A DNA stretch of 64,000 nt from Clarireedia homoeocarpa. Lineage: Eukaryota; Ascomycota; Leotiomycetes; Helotiales; Rutstroemiaceae. The stretch is from NCBI GenBank assembly GCA_001465935.1, contig LNKV01000037.1, positions 614,341-678,340 on the forward strand, in the 5' to 3' direction. Below, piece after piece: positions 37,041 through 47,615 of this stretch (positions are counted from its first letter, which is position 1; each line of letters starts with the position of its first letter). The notes under the pieces were generated by a model that had not been told where the DNA came from, did not search any database, and saw nothing but the letters and a program-made list of their open reading frames with translations. The position numbers and the translations under genes were made by a program.

Positions 37041-37710
37041 ATATTCGATAGCCTGACAGATATGGAAATTTTTCAATGGACACCCTCTCTCCAATCTGTT
37101 AAACACGAAAACCTTTTCATACTCCTTGCTGAAAGTTTTGCCCCCGGTGTATCAATCCTTGGAGGAAATTGTGTCACCAACCTCTTGAACCCAAAGGAAC
37201 TAGGCTTTCTCCTTTTGTGCATTATCATACCCGCCGAGTTGTATTTGGCTGCACGCTCGTCCAGTTCCAAATTCATCTTTTGGCGATTGGAAATTTGAGA
37301 AGATATGACGCTCAGATTCACAGGGAGCATCTTGAACAAATCGCACACTCCACACCTCCACTTTCATCTGCTAGCTGAAACATTACACACACCTGCACAA
37401 TACTTGCGCCTATGCGAGACGCATGTAAAGGCTGTGAGCTCCAACGGCCAACTTTTCTTGATGCCTTCTCTCCCCCAAGCAATAAAACGGCAGTTTTTAG
37501 AACTCGCGTGCTGTCTATTACTCGAGCATAAACTTCTCATATCAAATCGTTATTCTCCACCCTCTCATCGCTATGCGTAGTTCTAATAGTGATGGATGAA
37601 AAGTCTGCTTTGCTTCAAAGCCTCACCACGACAGTCTCACTTGCAGAGCAGGACGGTGACAATATTTCGACAAACTCCCCCCAAGCTAACGCGCATGGGC
37701 ATCTTGGTTA
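37041..37710. other. Intergenic region
   Basis: About 670 bp after the RMND1-family gene. No gene is recognised. Any N-terminal half of the HET gene that follows should lie here, but no HET-domain motif can be read. Confidence 0.5.
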
Positions 37711-38751
37711 TTGAATTACTTTGATTTCGATGCACAGTGTCAAACTCATAACGTCGGCAAACTGAGCCAACTACCATCGCCGGAGAACGGACGACAACTT
37801 GGAAAGCTTGATAGTTGGGGCTGGGCCCTTCAAGAGTATTTACTGTCGCCACGTATATTGAGCTACGGCCATGAACAAGTATACTGCGGTTTCCAGGAAC
37901 TCTATGCATCTGAAACAAGTCTTTCTGGATGTATAACGAATCCCTTGGAGGGCTATCCGACCTTTTCAAAAAGCGGTAGCGCCTCAAGCCATGAAAAATA
38001 TATCTATAGATCCAGAGAGAATCTACTTTGGGTGGCAACGGGCGGTAGAAAATTTCACAGAAAGAGATCTCAACAAGTGCTCTGACAAGATCAACGCGTT
38101 GACTGGCATTTCGAATAGAGCAGGCCAATTTCTAGAAGATGAATATGTCACTGGCTTATGGAGGGGGAAATACCTATGGCGAAGTCTCCTCTAAAGGAAC
38201 AAATATGCAAAAGACGAAACAGACCTCTGTTATCAGGATTCAGGCTTTTAAATTTTCTTCATGGGGCTGGGCTGCAAAATGCTTGCGCAGTTGAATACAG
38301 CTACGACTGGCCGATGCAGCAAACTTATGATTACAACCCTTGGGTATACACCCACAATCCTCAGCAAGAAGACATGTTTGGTCAGGTACTTTGCGCAGGA
38401 TATCTGATGGAGTTGGGTAACATAATAGACGAAGAGGAAGTTGACAATGATTCTGTGTTCAACTTAGCTCCTGATCATTCTTGTCCCCACGATCATTGTT
38501 CTGCCCGCGACCATGCTCTAGTGCAAATAATTGCCACTGCCTACTACAATTCAGCAAAGGCTAAAGCTGATGATACTTACGGGCTTGTTAGAGGGGAAAC
38601 AATCCTCGTTCCCCGCGGCCGCCACTCAATTATACGAGTAGAATGCCTACATCTGCACGTTTCAAACGATTACAACCAGACGCTATGTAAGGTATTTCTA
38701 TATAGCTTATACGGAAGCCAAGCATCTATACTTATGCTTGGTGCCCACTAG
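37711..38751 (+). pseudogene. Decayed HET-domain gene, C-terminal part only
   Basis: HET proteins trigger heterokaryon incompatibility. Only the part downstream of the HET core survives, scattered over different frames. Frame 1 gives LDSWGWALQEYLLSPRILSY, the typical (A)WTLQERLLSPR block, then GHEQVYCGFQELYASE. From about 37991 the match moves to another frame: VENFTERDLNKCSDKINALT followed by DEYVTGLWRGKYLW, the usual YAGLW block, ending in a stop. A third frame near 38220-38270 gives FKFSSWGWAA, the PSWSWA block. The distal part then returns to frame 1 as a 197-codon open frame ending at 38751. No introns with sensible sites explain the shifts, and the N-terminal HET motifs are missing. I read it as a dead, 5'-truncated gene. 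Confidence 0.75.
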
Positions 38752-38801
38752 AAGGGCACTGTAGGAGTATAGAAGAGTTGGGATTTGTTCTGTGTCCCAC
38801 T

Positions 38802-39016
38802 CACCAGTGGGTGTACTAACTATCGGACCAACTCCAAAACTTCAATATCCGACTAAAATATATGCTTTTGAGGTCTCCACTCTAGCAAGTGTATATACGA
38901 GTTCTCGATGATTAAATTGCATTGGGATAATCAGATATGTAAATTTTCAATGTCCAGATTGCACTTGGACAATCAGAAATCCGAACTTGGCCCGATAGTT
39001 AGTACACCCACTGGTG
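38802..39016. mobile_element. MITE-like element with perfect terminal inverted repeats
   Basis: A 215-bp element starts CACCAGTGGGTGTACTAACT and ends with the exact inverse. The perfect match extends over at least 25 bp (38802-38826 against 38992-39016) and continues after one mismatch for four more bases. The flanks show a 3-bp direct repeat ACT on both sides, a plausible target-site duplication. No coding capacity. It has an internal imperfect repeat (ATTGCATTGGGATAATCAGA / ATTGCACTTGGACAATCAGA). A 3-bp duplication with CAC-initial termini would suit CACTA- or Harbinger-type DNA transposons, but the superfamily is not settled. A related terminus occurs at 62842. Confidence 0.88.
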
Positions 39017-39329
39017 ACTCTCCGAAGTCTGGGATCCGGGAATATTTCAGCTCGTTTAGGGATGAGAGCAAGATTCAACACCTTCTGACGTATCGTGATC
39101 GTAAACTTACTGGTTGGAAATCGGATGTTTCGATATGGATTCAACTGTGATCTTGGAGGTCACCTTTCTGAACATGCCTGCCATCTTACCATCTTCGTTT
39201 TTCCTATCCACAACATTTGCTTGCGATAAGTTCTGGACACTTGAAGCTATTGAATGAAGGCACTGTCAGAAATCTGTATGGCTGAATTCATTGTATCGTA
39301 CTAAAATTGATCCCAGAAAACATCTCATA
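39017..39329. other. Intergenic region after the MITE
   Basis: About 310 bp between the MITE and the GST-like stop codon. No gene is seen. Confidence 0.55.
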
Positions 39330-40115
39330 CTAAGGATATGGCGATGAATAGGGTCCAACCTTCTTCATCAGCTTAGTGAATGTATCGTCTCCATACAAAT
39401 TCATCAGCTTAGCTGCCTTTTCCTCCGATGCTCCCTCAATCCACTTGAAATGAGCAGCATCATAGAAGTCCATATAAGTTGCTACAAAAGTTATCAGATC
39501 AATGCTCAGAATAGGTATTCTGAAAAACTCACGTTCACCACTACCATCTTCACCCGCCATCCTCTCCCTCAACCCCTTCCACTGCTCTCTCATATCCTCC
39601 AAAACAGCAGCTTCTCCGCCGCCTTTCACCTCCAAAAGATCCTTCAACTCGCACCCTAACTTCTCTTCTCTTGTTGTTTTAAAATACTCTCTCGATCCAT
39701 CCTCCTTATCTAACGCGTTCTCATATACATCATTCATAATCCATCGAACAATAGGTCTCCCCAGGAACTTCAGTGCAGTTTCTTCATACTCGTCTACTTT
39801 ATCCACTAGTTTCAGATCTCTGTATCCGTCTTTCTCCGTGAATCGTTCATTGAGCAATTTTGCGATGGGCGTTGAGTCATTCAGTGCTTGGTAGGGTGGC
39901 TGTAGGATCTCGATAATAGGAACGGTTGCGACGATGTCTGGGTTATTGGGAAATAGTCGGTCGCATTCTGGCTTGATGGCGGGATAGGAGAGCTTTACGG
40001 TAGTGTATGGGATGCCTTTATAGTTCAATGCGAAGCGTGTGCACCAACATGCCCATGACCAGGGCTTGGGCCCGGAGAGCTCATAGAAGCGGACGAGTAG
40101 TTCTCGTGTTGACAT
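39330..40115 (-). CDS. Glutathione S-transferase-like protein
   Basis: Exons 40115-39533 and 39481-39330 give 244 aa. The N-terminal thioredoxin-like half is recognisable: LLVRFYELSGPKPWSWACWC, TRFALNYKGIPYTTVKLSYP, then VATVPIIEILQP with the cis-Pro position and LNDSTPIAKLLNERF (the usual glutathione-contact DS motif). The C-terminal helical domain ends with EPTYMDFYDAAHFKWI. It resembles the small fungal GST-like group found in oxidative-stress and secondary-metabolite settings. The 51-nt intron (39482-39532; GTGAGT..TGTAG) has a length divisible by three and no stop, so retention would add 17 residues. Splicing gives the family-like joint GEPTYMDF. The first true ATG is at 40115. Confidence 0.85.
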   Translation of the reverse strand: MSTRELLVRFYELSGPKPWSWACWCTRFALNYKGIPYTTVKLSYPAIKPECDRLFPNNPDIVATVPIIEILQPPYQALNDSTPIAKLLNERFTEKDGYRDLKLVDKVDEYEETALKFLGRPIVRWIMNDVYENALDKEDGSREYFKTTREEKLGCELKDLLEVKGGGEAAVLEDMREQWKGLRERMAGEDGSGEREFFRIPILSIDLITFVATYMDFYDAAHFKWIEGASEEKAAKLMNLYGDDTFTKLMKKVGPYSSPYP

Positions 40116-40315
40116 CACGGAAGCTTTTGCTAAATCACAAGTTTGAGAAGAACGACGAGAGCGATGAGAGCGATGAGAGCGAAAAATGATGTGATTGGAA
40201 TGAGAGCGGGGTAGTAGATGGATTTATGTCAGATATGTCAGATATGTCAGGTGCGTGATCATCTGAAATGTTGCGATAAAATACTATGCAAAGCCTGATT
40301 GAGCCGTTTGGTCGA

Positions 40316-40398
40316 ATCTATCCCCTTGACTGCCATACGCGGCTTCCCCACCTTATTTTTGGTGATGTCGCGAGTAGCTGGCAGTCAAAGGGATAGAT
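40316..40398. repeat. 20-bp inverted repeat with 43-bp spacer
   Basis: The left arm ATCTATCCCCTTGACTGCCA (40316-40335) matches the inverse of 40379-40398 at 19 of 20 positions. It could be a tiny non-autonomous element, a hairpin or a paired binding site. No target-site duplication is obvious. Confidence 0.8.
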
Positions 40399-42252
40399 AT
40401 CCGCGGAATTCCAACCCAGCGCGTTGGTGCTTCACAGGGTTCTTTCTGAATGCAAGCCTATAGTGTGCTCCAGCTCTTTTGGATACTCATCGCTATCGTT
40501 ATCGAAACAACTGTGTTCATAATTGGAGATGCGACGTTGAGAGATAACCTTATGGATAGAGCTGCGGCCGGAAATCAACCAAGAAACAGACCTGTTACAA
40601 GCACCATTGGATGCTTACATCCATGCATAAGATAATAGGAAAATGTTATACCTTGAAACTGAAGCTGGCTGAGCTCATTCATTCTGGCCGATGCAATTGT
40701 AGGTAATTAAAATCACGAGGGTGACATGTGAACAGTCCAGTTGAATGTTCCACGAGTTTCGCAATGTCTTTCTTTGAGGGAACAACTACTCCCAGCGATA
40801 TCGAACTTTGCCATCTCATGCAATGTCTGCGTCACTAGAGCATTAAATTGGCCTCTGCAAATTCCTTGATCATGTTTTCAATTCGTCATTTCTCATATTG
40901 CGCGAAACGAACTGCGACTCATTTCTCGCAAGATAAAATTCTGATAGCTCCCTGACGAATCCATCTCGTCTCATCCGAACCTGACCCAAAGGCCCGAAAT
41001 TGAGTATTTCTTCCATATAACTCCGGCCTACCTACCATCGCCACCGCCACGCCATCCTATGCATCCTCATCGTCAAAGAAATCTTCTTGGACCGTAAGCC
41101 ACCCAGTGGAAGTGGCATGCCCACCGCAAGACAATTCTGAACAATTTCTACACAGTAATGACTGCATTATCACTCTTGGATAGCTCCTCAGCCTCGCCCG
41201 TTCTTCATCCAATGCCCAAAAATGTACGAAGGCTGGGAGGGTGACAGTCAGCCACCCCCACACCCTCTTTCACCCCTGTGGCGGGGTGCTGAACTGAAAG
41301 CAAACGAATGCGACGCAATAGACGTAAAAGCTCACCTAAGACTGAGACGTACCAATCATTAGCTATACGTTTATTTTGTTGCCTAAGTGTAAATATATGG
41401 GTATGTTCGTATCAGCATCCAGTCAGAGGTGCAGCGGAAATAATAGGAACGAAGAATGCGTATAGGGTCCAGTCGTGGCAAGTTTGAGTGTGTAAAGCAC
41501 GATACTCATGCAAAATGCACTGTAGGTATATCGTCGTAGCTGGCGATTATTCTTGCGCGTCGAGCTGAAGGACGATCGGATTAGAATTCGTCCGTGAATT
41601 GGAATGATTACTGGTTTTCACCGCGGACTTATGGTCGAACATAGTCTCGTAAAGGCGGAGATGTTTCAGTAGGATCCGTTCGCTTGTATTTACCCTGGAC
41701 GCAATGCAAAACATGATGACTTCAAGACTCCTACAGGGCGGGTTTGTTAAAAGCGCTCCCGAACCCGATAAACCAGTGTTTGTAACAAATCCCCATGTTG
41801 TAAGGTGAGGTCGTTATGGATATTCTAGCAGCGTCTGAACAGGATGACGGAATCGTGTCCATGGAGATACGGACGTAAGGTAAATGCGAGTTGATGTACC
41901 GAGCCACAGCGAATTGCCGCAGCAGGATGCGCCGAAACAGCCTAGCAGTTCTTATTGGAGATAGTATTGCTAGGCTGAGTCCTGCATGACTTTGGTGGTT
42001 GCACGGTGGATTGTACGGTCGTGGATCGACGAATTGAGCGCCAAAGATGCGGCTGTCAACTAATTACAATCATTGTAATGCGAATCCAGGAAAGGTCGCG
42101 GCTCTGCAAGGCTGAATTCTATAATTGCCAATCTGCGTAAGCCGGTGGCCATCCAGAGTTCAAAAGAATGTGTGGTCCGGCCTTCAATATGCAGCTACGG
42201 CACAGTTGCTGAGTATCCATGAGTATCCATGAGTCAAATGCTGCTTTCTTCG

Positions 42253-42260
42253 TATATAAG
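42253..42260 (+). promoter_or_regulatory. TATA-like element of the Zn2Cys6 gene
   Basis: TATATAAG sits about 100 bp upstream of the chosen ATG at 42360 and is the best core-promoter candidate there. Confidence 0.45.
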
Positions 42261-42359
42261 AGACGGGTATTGCGCAACTGGAATGATGTCTCGGGTAGCA
42301 AAAAGTTCCTTCATCAACCAGACATTCGATTGGTCTAGAAGATATGAAAGATTACTCTC

Positions 42360-44067
42360 ATGGCTACAGTAGCGAGGAAAAAGGCTTGGAGACCTAAATC
42401 AAAGACAGGGTGCAGCACCTGCAGGTTAGTAATCCTTACCATTTCCATTTATCCTAGGTTTAACAGTAGATGAAGATCGGATGCTAATATATGATAGAAT
42501 CCGTCGAGTCAAGTGTGGGGAGGAAAAGCCGTACTGTCTCAGATGCACAAAGACAGGAAGGAGATGCGACGGATACAATAACGACCAACAGGCAGGATCA
42601 AGCCTTGCACTCACGTCACCACAAAGAACCAAGTTCTCGCAAGTACCAAGTCCAACGCTGGTCCCGTCGACCAGTATCGAAGGAGATGAACAAGAACGGA
42701 GGAGTTTCCATTTCTTCCTAGATCGCACAGCGCCGGAACTAGCTGGGTATTACGAATGCCAATTTTGGAGCCGCCTAGTGCTACAGAGATGCCATTCAGA
42801 CGATGCAATTCGCCATGCAGTGATTGCATTAGGAGCACTCCACGAATCATACAAGTCTGGAGACATCAGGATTCTGGAAGGTGAATCTGTGAGAGACCCT
42901 CAGCAGCGACTCGCTCTAGTACAAAACAATAAAGCCATAAGACATCTAACAAGCCATCTCTCACATGGAGGGACACCTCATTCTGCGGAGGTAATACTGA
43001 CGTGTTGTCTACTGTTTGTCTGCTTCGAAGCAATGCAAGGAAACTACCAGGCGGCATTCACGCACCTTAACAGTGGCTTGAAAATCTTGGGAGAGTGGTT
43101 GGAGCGGACGAAGCAAAACTCCACAAAAGCGGGCGCCGATTCGAATTTGGCTCGAGAATTCATAGAAAATGAACTCATGCCCTTGTTTGGTACCTTAGAC
43201 ATACAATCGACAACAATATTACCGACCAGTTCCATCCAATGGGGAATGACAGTGAATCGATCGAAAGTCGATTTCAAAACCGAAAATAATATACCCGGCT
43301 CGTTCTCATCTATCAACGAAGCTAGAATCTGTCTAGAAAATCGAACACACTGGATCCTCGGGTTTCATCAGAATACAGCGCAAAGGAACCATTCTCTGTC
43401 GCAAGAACTACCCAGCTCTCCAATCGATCGAGGACTGAGAAACATAATGGAAGAGAAGAGCAAGCAAGCACTTGGTTTGGAACAGTGGTCCAACGGATTT
43501 TGCAACCTCGTGCACAGAATACGTCCAACCATGAATTCGAAGGATCTTCGAGCATCATTGTCCCTGAAACTATACCACACAGTAGTCAAACTGATCCTTG
43601 AGACCGCACTATTTGCAAGCGAAATGGATTATGACAAGTACATGAGCGAGTTCGAATTGATAATGTCCCTGGCAGACACCCTGCTAGATTCATATGGCAA
43701 CACCAGGACAGAGCTTGGACGAGTATTCTCCTTCAACACAGCGATTGTACCTCCATTACTGTGTGTAGTCTGCAAGTGTCGAGATCCAGGAATACGACGA
43801 AAAGCATGGAGTCTCCTGTCGACCTCTGCCCGGAGAGAAGGGGGATGGGACAGCGATTATGCGACCAGCATTGGCAGGTGGACGATAGACAAAGAAGAGG
43901 AGGGGTTAGAGCAAATATCAAAGGCGGAACAGGTTCCGGAAGCTACCAGAGTGGTGGTAGCGGAGATACTATCGGTAGGACGAAGGCGTGCGCTGGTGAA
44001 ATATTGGCAAGGTCCTCGTCCAGCAAGCGTAGATGTGCAACTGAAAGAGGAGTGGATTTCGTGGTAG
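42360..44067 (+). CDS. Zn2Cys6 transcription factor with fungal-specific regulatory domain
   Basis: Exons 42360-42424 and 42498-44067 give 544 aa. The intron splits the zinc cluster: exon 1 ends KSKTGCSTCR and exon 2 continues IRRVKCGEEKPYCLRCTKTG RRC, so all six zinc ligands appear only after splicing. The acceptor is preceded by a TGCTAAT branch site. The rest is a helical fungal-specific domain starting DRTAPELAGYYECQFWSRLV and HAVIALGALHESY, typical of the Fungal_trans_2/DUF3468 group. It should be a nuclear DNA-binding regulator. Nearby candidates for control are the GST-like gene upstream and the DJ-1-like gene 300 bp downstream, but nothing in the sequence proves this. Confidence 0.93.
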
Positions 44068-44370
44068 AAGAGATATTGTCAATAAAAGGAGACTCTGGTA
44101 GTCATCCGTGATCCGCTCTAAGCTGTTAATAGAATATTAGTATTGTTTATATATCTCCCTCAAGATTCAATAGAGCGATGTAAAAGAAGAGTATTTTAGG
44201 GGGGTCGAGAGCCCCCAAAGACGCGGAGGTGGTGAGGTCACTGACAGCTCTAAACCAATTGACACACCCATTCTAAACAGCACTTCCTCTGGTTCGTTCC
44301 CTTGAAACTGACCAAAATATCTTTTTCACCAAATCCAAGATCTCCATATCAAATTTATTGAGAAGTCATA
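44068..44370. other. Intergenic region
   Basis: 303 bp between two plus-strand genes: the 3' UTR of the regulator and the promoter of the DJ-1-like gene. Nothing else is seen. Confidence 0.6.
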
Positions 44371-45298
44371 ATGTCTAACCCTAAAGTGTTAATTCCCATG
44401 TCCGATTATGGTCATGATCCGACCGGTATGGAGTTCCCCTCCAGTTCAACCTAGTTCTAACCAACCCTTCAAGAAACCTCAATTCCCTACCATACATTCG
44501 TATCCGCGGGTTTCGACGTGCAATTCGCAACAGAAAATGGAGCGACCCCCGAATGCGACCGTCGCATGCTCGATGGCATCACACAGAAACTCCTAGGAGC
44601 CACCAGCTCCACCGTCGCTCTCTACAACAGCATGTCGCAAACCCCCGAATTCATCTCTCCTCTAGCGTGGTCCTCCCAATCTTTCTCTCTCAGCGACTAC
44701 GACCTTGTCTTCCTTCCTGGCGGTCATGATAAGGGCGTGCGACAATTGATTGATTCAGATATCATGCACAAACACTTAGCTGCGTATTGGAAAAATGTGA
44801 AGAAGCCTGGGAAGAAGACGGTCGCAGCTGTTTGCCATGGTGTCATGGTCTTAAGTGAGACGATGCTTGATGGTGATGGAGAGGCGAAGAAGAGCATCAT
44901 ACATGATTGTGATACTACAGCTCTGCCAGGCGCTTTTGAAGGTCTGGCCTACTGGGGAACAAGGTGGGCGCTGGGAGATTACTACAAGACGTATGGAGCT
45001 GGTAGTGAGAATGTTGAGACGTCCGTGAGTATTGCGCTTGAAATCATATGAGAACTTTGTTGACGGGTGCTCCGATAGGTGCGGAAGCGGTTAGATGACC
45101 CGGCAAAGCAGTACAAGAACAGTCTAGGTCTAAGCCCGTGAGTGTAGCCTTTCAACAGAACTGAAGAAGATCGCTAAGAAGAGTAGTTTTGTGATCGAAG
45201 ATGAGAATTACAATTACGTAAGTGCAAGATTTCCTGGAGATGTGCAACAATTAGCAGACACTGTCCTCAAACTTGTCAAGAACATCACAGTAGCCTAG
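44371..45298 (+). CDS. DJ-1/PfpI (ThiJ-like) family protein
   Basis: Exons 44371-44425, 44474-45024, 45079-45137, 45187-45298 give 258 aa. The fold is marked by MSNPKVLIPMSDYG, AGFDVQFATENG, DYDLVFLPGGHDKG and KKTVAAVCHGVMVLSE. Cys at about residue 139, followed by His, sits at the family's nucleophile elbow. The C-terminal FVIEDENYNYVSARFPGD is also typical, with the last exon beginning just before FVIED. Members act as glyoxalases/deglycases, chaperones, isocyanide hydratases or amidases, so the reaction cannot be fixed here. Four exons in under 1 kb, all with good splice sites. It follows the Zn2Cys6 gene in the same orientation. Confidence 0.9.
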
Positions 45299-45565
45299 AG
45301 GGCGTGAAACTCCTATCATAACTATCTAGCATCTTCATGTTATCAGGCTCTACATAATATGACAATTTTTTCAAAATAGAGAATGAATTGTGCTTCCATT
45401 AAGCCATACGGGAGTCCAGCCTCGAAATTCTTGGTCAGAAACGCCTCCACTTTCCAGAATTTTTCCCGCATACCCGCCGACTGTTAACTATCAGGCATTA
45501 AAATCAACTACTGAGTATGTACAGAGAAGAACAAAGCAGCAAATTAGTCTGGAGGTTGGAAAGAT

Positions 45566-46447
45566 TCACCCTTCTTTGCCGCCTTCCACAGTTGGAGCAC
45601 TCAGTTGCATTGTCTGCAAAGGTGTATCAAACAACCCAGCCAACATCTTCTTGTAGAACCCGCTCTCTAGGAACTCCTTTTCGACATTATCATATGCCGC
45701 AACTCCTCCTCTGCCCCACATATTCTTTCCCATCTTCACAATACAGGCATCTCCGCTCACACCCTCCTGCCACCTCTTGTTCTTTGGCAGATCACTTCTT
45801 TCAGGTGTGTATAACAACATGTAAGTGCCTGTCAACGCATGATCAGCAGAATTCTGCACCACCGCCAGTGATGAGTATTTCTGCATTCGTGAGTGCCATG
45901 CCTCACCATCACCCCAGAAAGACCTCATATCAGGGATATGCGAGAGATGGTTATCCTTGTGTGCTTCAAAACGCACGTCGATCGTACGTATTGTGATAAG
46001 AATAGGTTGCCTGCCATTTTGTGGTAGGAGAAGGACAGTTACAAAAGTTGTTTCCATCGGAGGGGCGATTGGCGGACTGGGAGTGAATACTTTGTTCAGG
46101 ATATTATTGAGGGGACGACGCTGCGGCGGAAATGGGAATTTCGAGTCTTGGAACTGCCGTGGCGTTGCGGCTTGGCTCACTACGAATTCCGCTTCAGCTC
46201 CCAGCGCCGCGATGCGTTTGGTTGTGCTTGCACCGTATTCGGTAGTTGCTGCCGAGTTGTAGACTGTGGAGAGGAGACTTTGGACCTCTTTGTTCGTTTG
46301 AGAAGCATAGTATTGTTCAACGGCCATATTTGAATAGTATTCGATGTTGCACTTGTAACTGGATCGCAAACTTTTCACTTGAGGAGCAGCATAGTTTTGA
46401 ATCATATTAAGCATATGCTTACAACTGTCCGCGTACAGGCTGTGCAT
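45566..46447 (-). CDS. Orphan protein, unknown function
   Basis: A single-exon 293-aa frame with ordinary amino-acid composition and ATG start MHSLYADSCKHML. I recognise no family. The N-terminal half is helical; a Pro-rich linker (FPFPPQRRPLNN, PSPPIAPP) leads to a more compact C-terminal half with TFVTVLLLPQNGRQPILITI and LTGTYMLLYTPERSDLPKNK. No signal peptide or TM segment. It converges on the DJ-1-like gene with a gap of about 270 bp. Length, the absence of stops and protein-like hydrophobic patterning support a real gene; an unspliced extension cannot be excluded. Confidence 0.65.
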   Translation of the reverse strand: MHSLYADSCKHMLNMIQNYAAPQVKSLRSSYKCNIEYYSNMAVEQYYASQTNKEVQSLLSTVYNSAATTEYGASTTKRIAALGAEAEFVVSQAATPRQFQDSKFPFPPQRRPLNNILNKVFTPSPPIAPPMETTFVTVLLLPQNGRQPILITIRTIDVRFEAHKDNHLSHIPDMRSFWGDGEAWHSRMQKYSSLAVVQNSADHALTGTYMLLYTPERSDLPKNKRWQEGVSGDACIVKMGKNMWGRGGVAAYDNVEKEFLESGFYKKMLAGLFDTPLQTMQLSAPTVEGGKEG

Positions 46448-47615
46448 ACTAGGTAGAAGTGCGGGTAGGGGTGGATCGTCCCCGCGGCGATCGGCATTTG
46501 GATTTCAGACAAACTTTTTATGCTCGAATATTCAAAAGAAGGCAGTTCTAACTGAATTTACTGATGGCTGTCATGGCGGCGGCTAGATCACATGGGAAAT
46601 CGACCAATCATATCATAAGCCTGGGTCCCCCAAGATACGCTTCGAACCGCTTGGGACAAAAAGCGATAATTGGGTGACCATTCGTGTGACTGATTTAATG
46701 CAGCATCCTAGAAGATTCGTAAGGGCGACTGGTGATCGAAGACTACCTCGAGGATTCGTATGGTTCTCCGCCTTCGACCACAATATTGAGTACGACATTT
46801 TCGATTAGTGACATCTCCGGCGACGCATAACCCTAGGAGGAGGAGACATGTGCCTAGCGCGCTTGCGATGAGGCTGGTGTATTTATCCGGACTTTAACGG
46901 TCAACTCGTGAACGATTAGTTGTCACACAAGGCGCAAAAGCTGCAGCTCGATGTAACCGGAAAGAAGCCGAGGAGACGGAAGTATACATCAGGGAGCAGG
47001 CATAATACGGAGCGTTCCGTGGTCGACCATTTGGATGTCCCCCTTCGCGGCCTATCTCGCCGAGCTACTAGCAAGGGTTGTAGATAGCCCATAGATAGGC
47101 CCCTCTTCTGGAGCGTGCACTAAACCTACACAGGTGGTGATGAGACTTTGAAACAAGCGCCAGCTGTAAGAATCGTACGATGGGAAGTTAAACAATGGAC
47201 AAAAGGGGAGTTCATCTGCTATACTACTTCGTATAGTCGCTAACGAAATCGGCTTCCCCTCAAACTCACTTTAAAACTTTCGTCCTTGCTCACCAGGCAA
47301 GGATAGTTCTACCCATAAGTTACGCGCTTTGCCAAAAAGAGCCCACACTATGCATATACATTATTGGCTAGCAGCTTCTACAATACCCCCTTCTCAAGTT
47401 ACTCTGAGCCACCAGCACATAGCTAGAAAGGGTAAAAGTGATGCTTTTTAGAATATTCTAGGCTCCATTTATCCAATGTCTCGGAATTCACCTACAGTAA
47501 CCAATATATAGAATTCACCTCCCCCAAGCCCCTCTCCATCAAATTATTAACATAATATTAATTAAATTTAGAGAGAAAGCTATTCTGCAAGCAATTATTA
47601 ACTATGAATTTAGGA
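46448..47615. other. 1.2-kb intergenic region at the edge of the accessory island
   Basis: No gene is seen. The last 200 bp contain GAATTCACCT twice (about 47479 and 47511) and become A/T-rich toward the NLR stop codon. Confidence 0.55.

Larger units (their letters stand above)
40116..42359. other. 2.2-kb intergenic region
   Basis: It lies between the divergent GST-like and Zn2Cys6 genes. No gene is supported. It contains a long near-perfect inverted repeat (40316-40398, listed separately), a short GTCAGATAT tandem near 40225, a duplicated GAGTATCCAT at about 42211-42232, and a TATA-like element upstream of the regulator. Confidence 0.55.

Noticed and set aside
38158..38751. 197-codon plus-strand frame as an independent gene
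   Set aside because: Its sequence continues the HET C-terminal pattern of the preceding broken frames, so it was merged into the pseudogene.
46613..46660. tRNA-like TTCGAA sequence
   Set aside because: No matching A box, acceptor stem or cloverleaf could be drawn. No tRNA or rRNA gene was found anywhere in the window.
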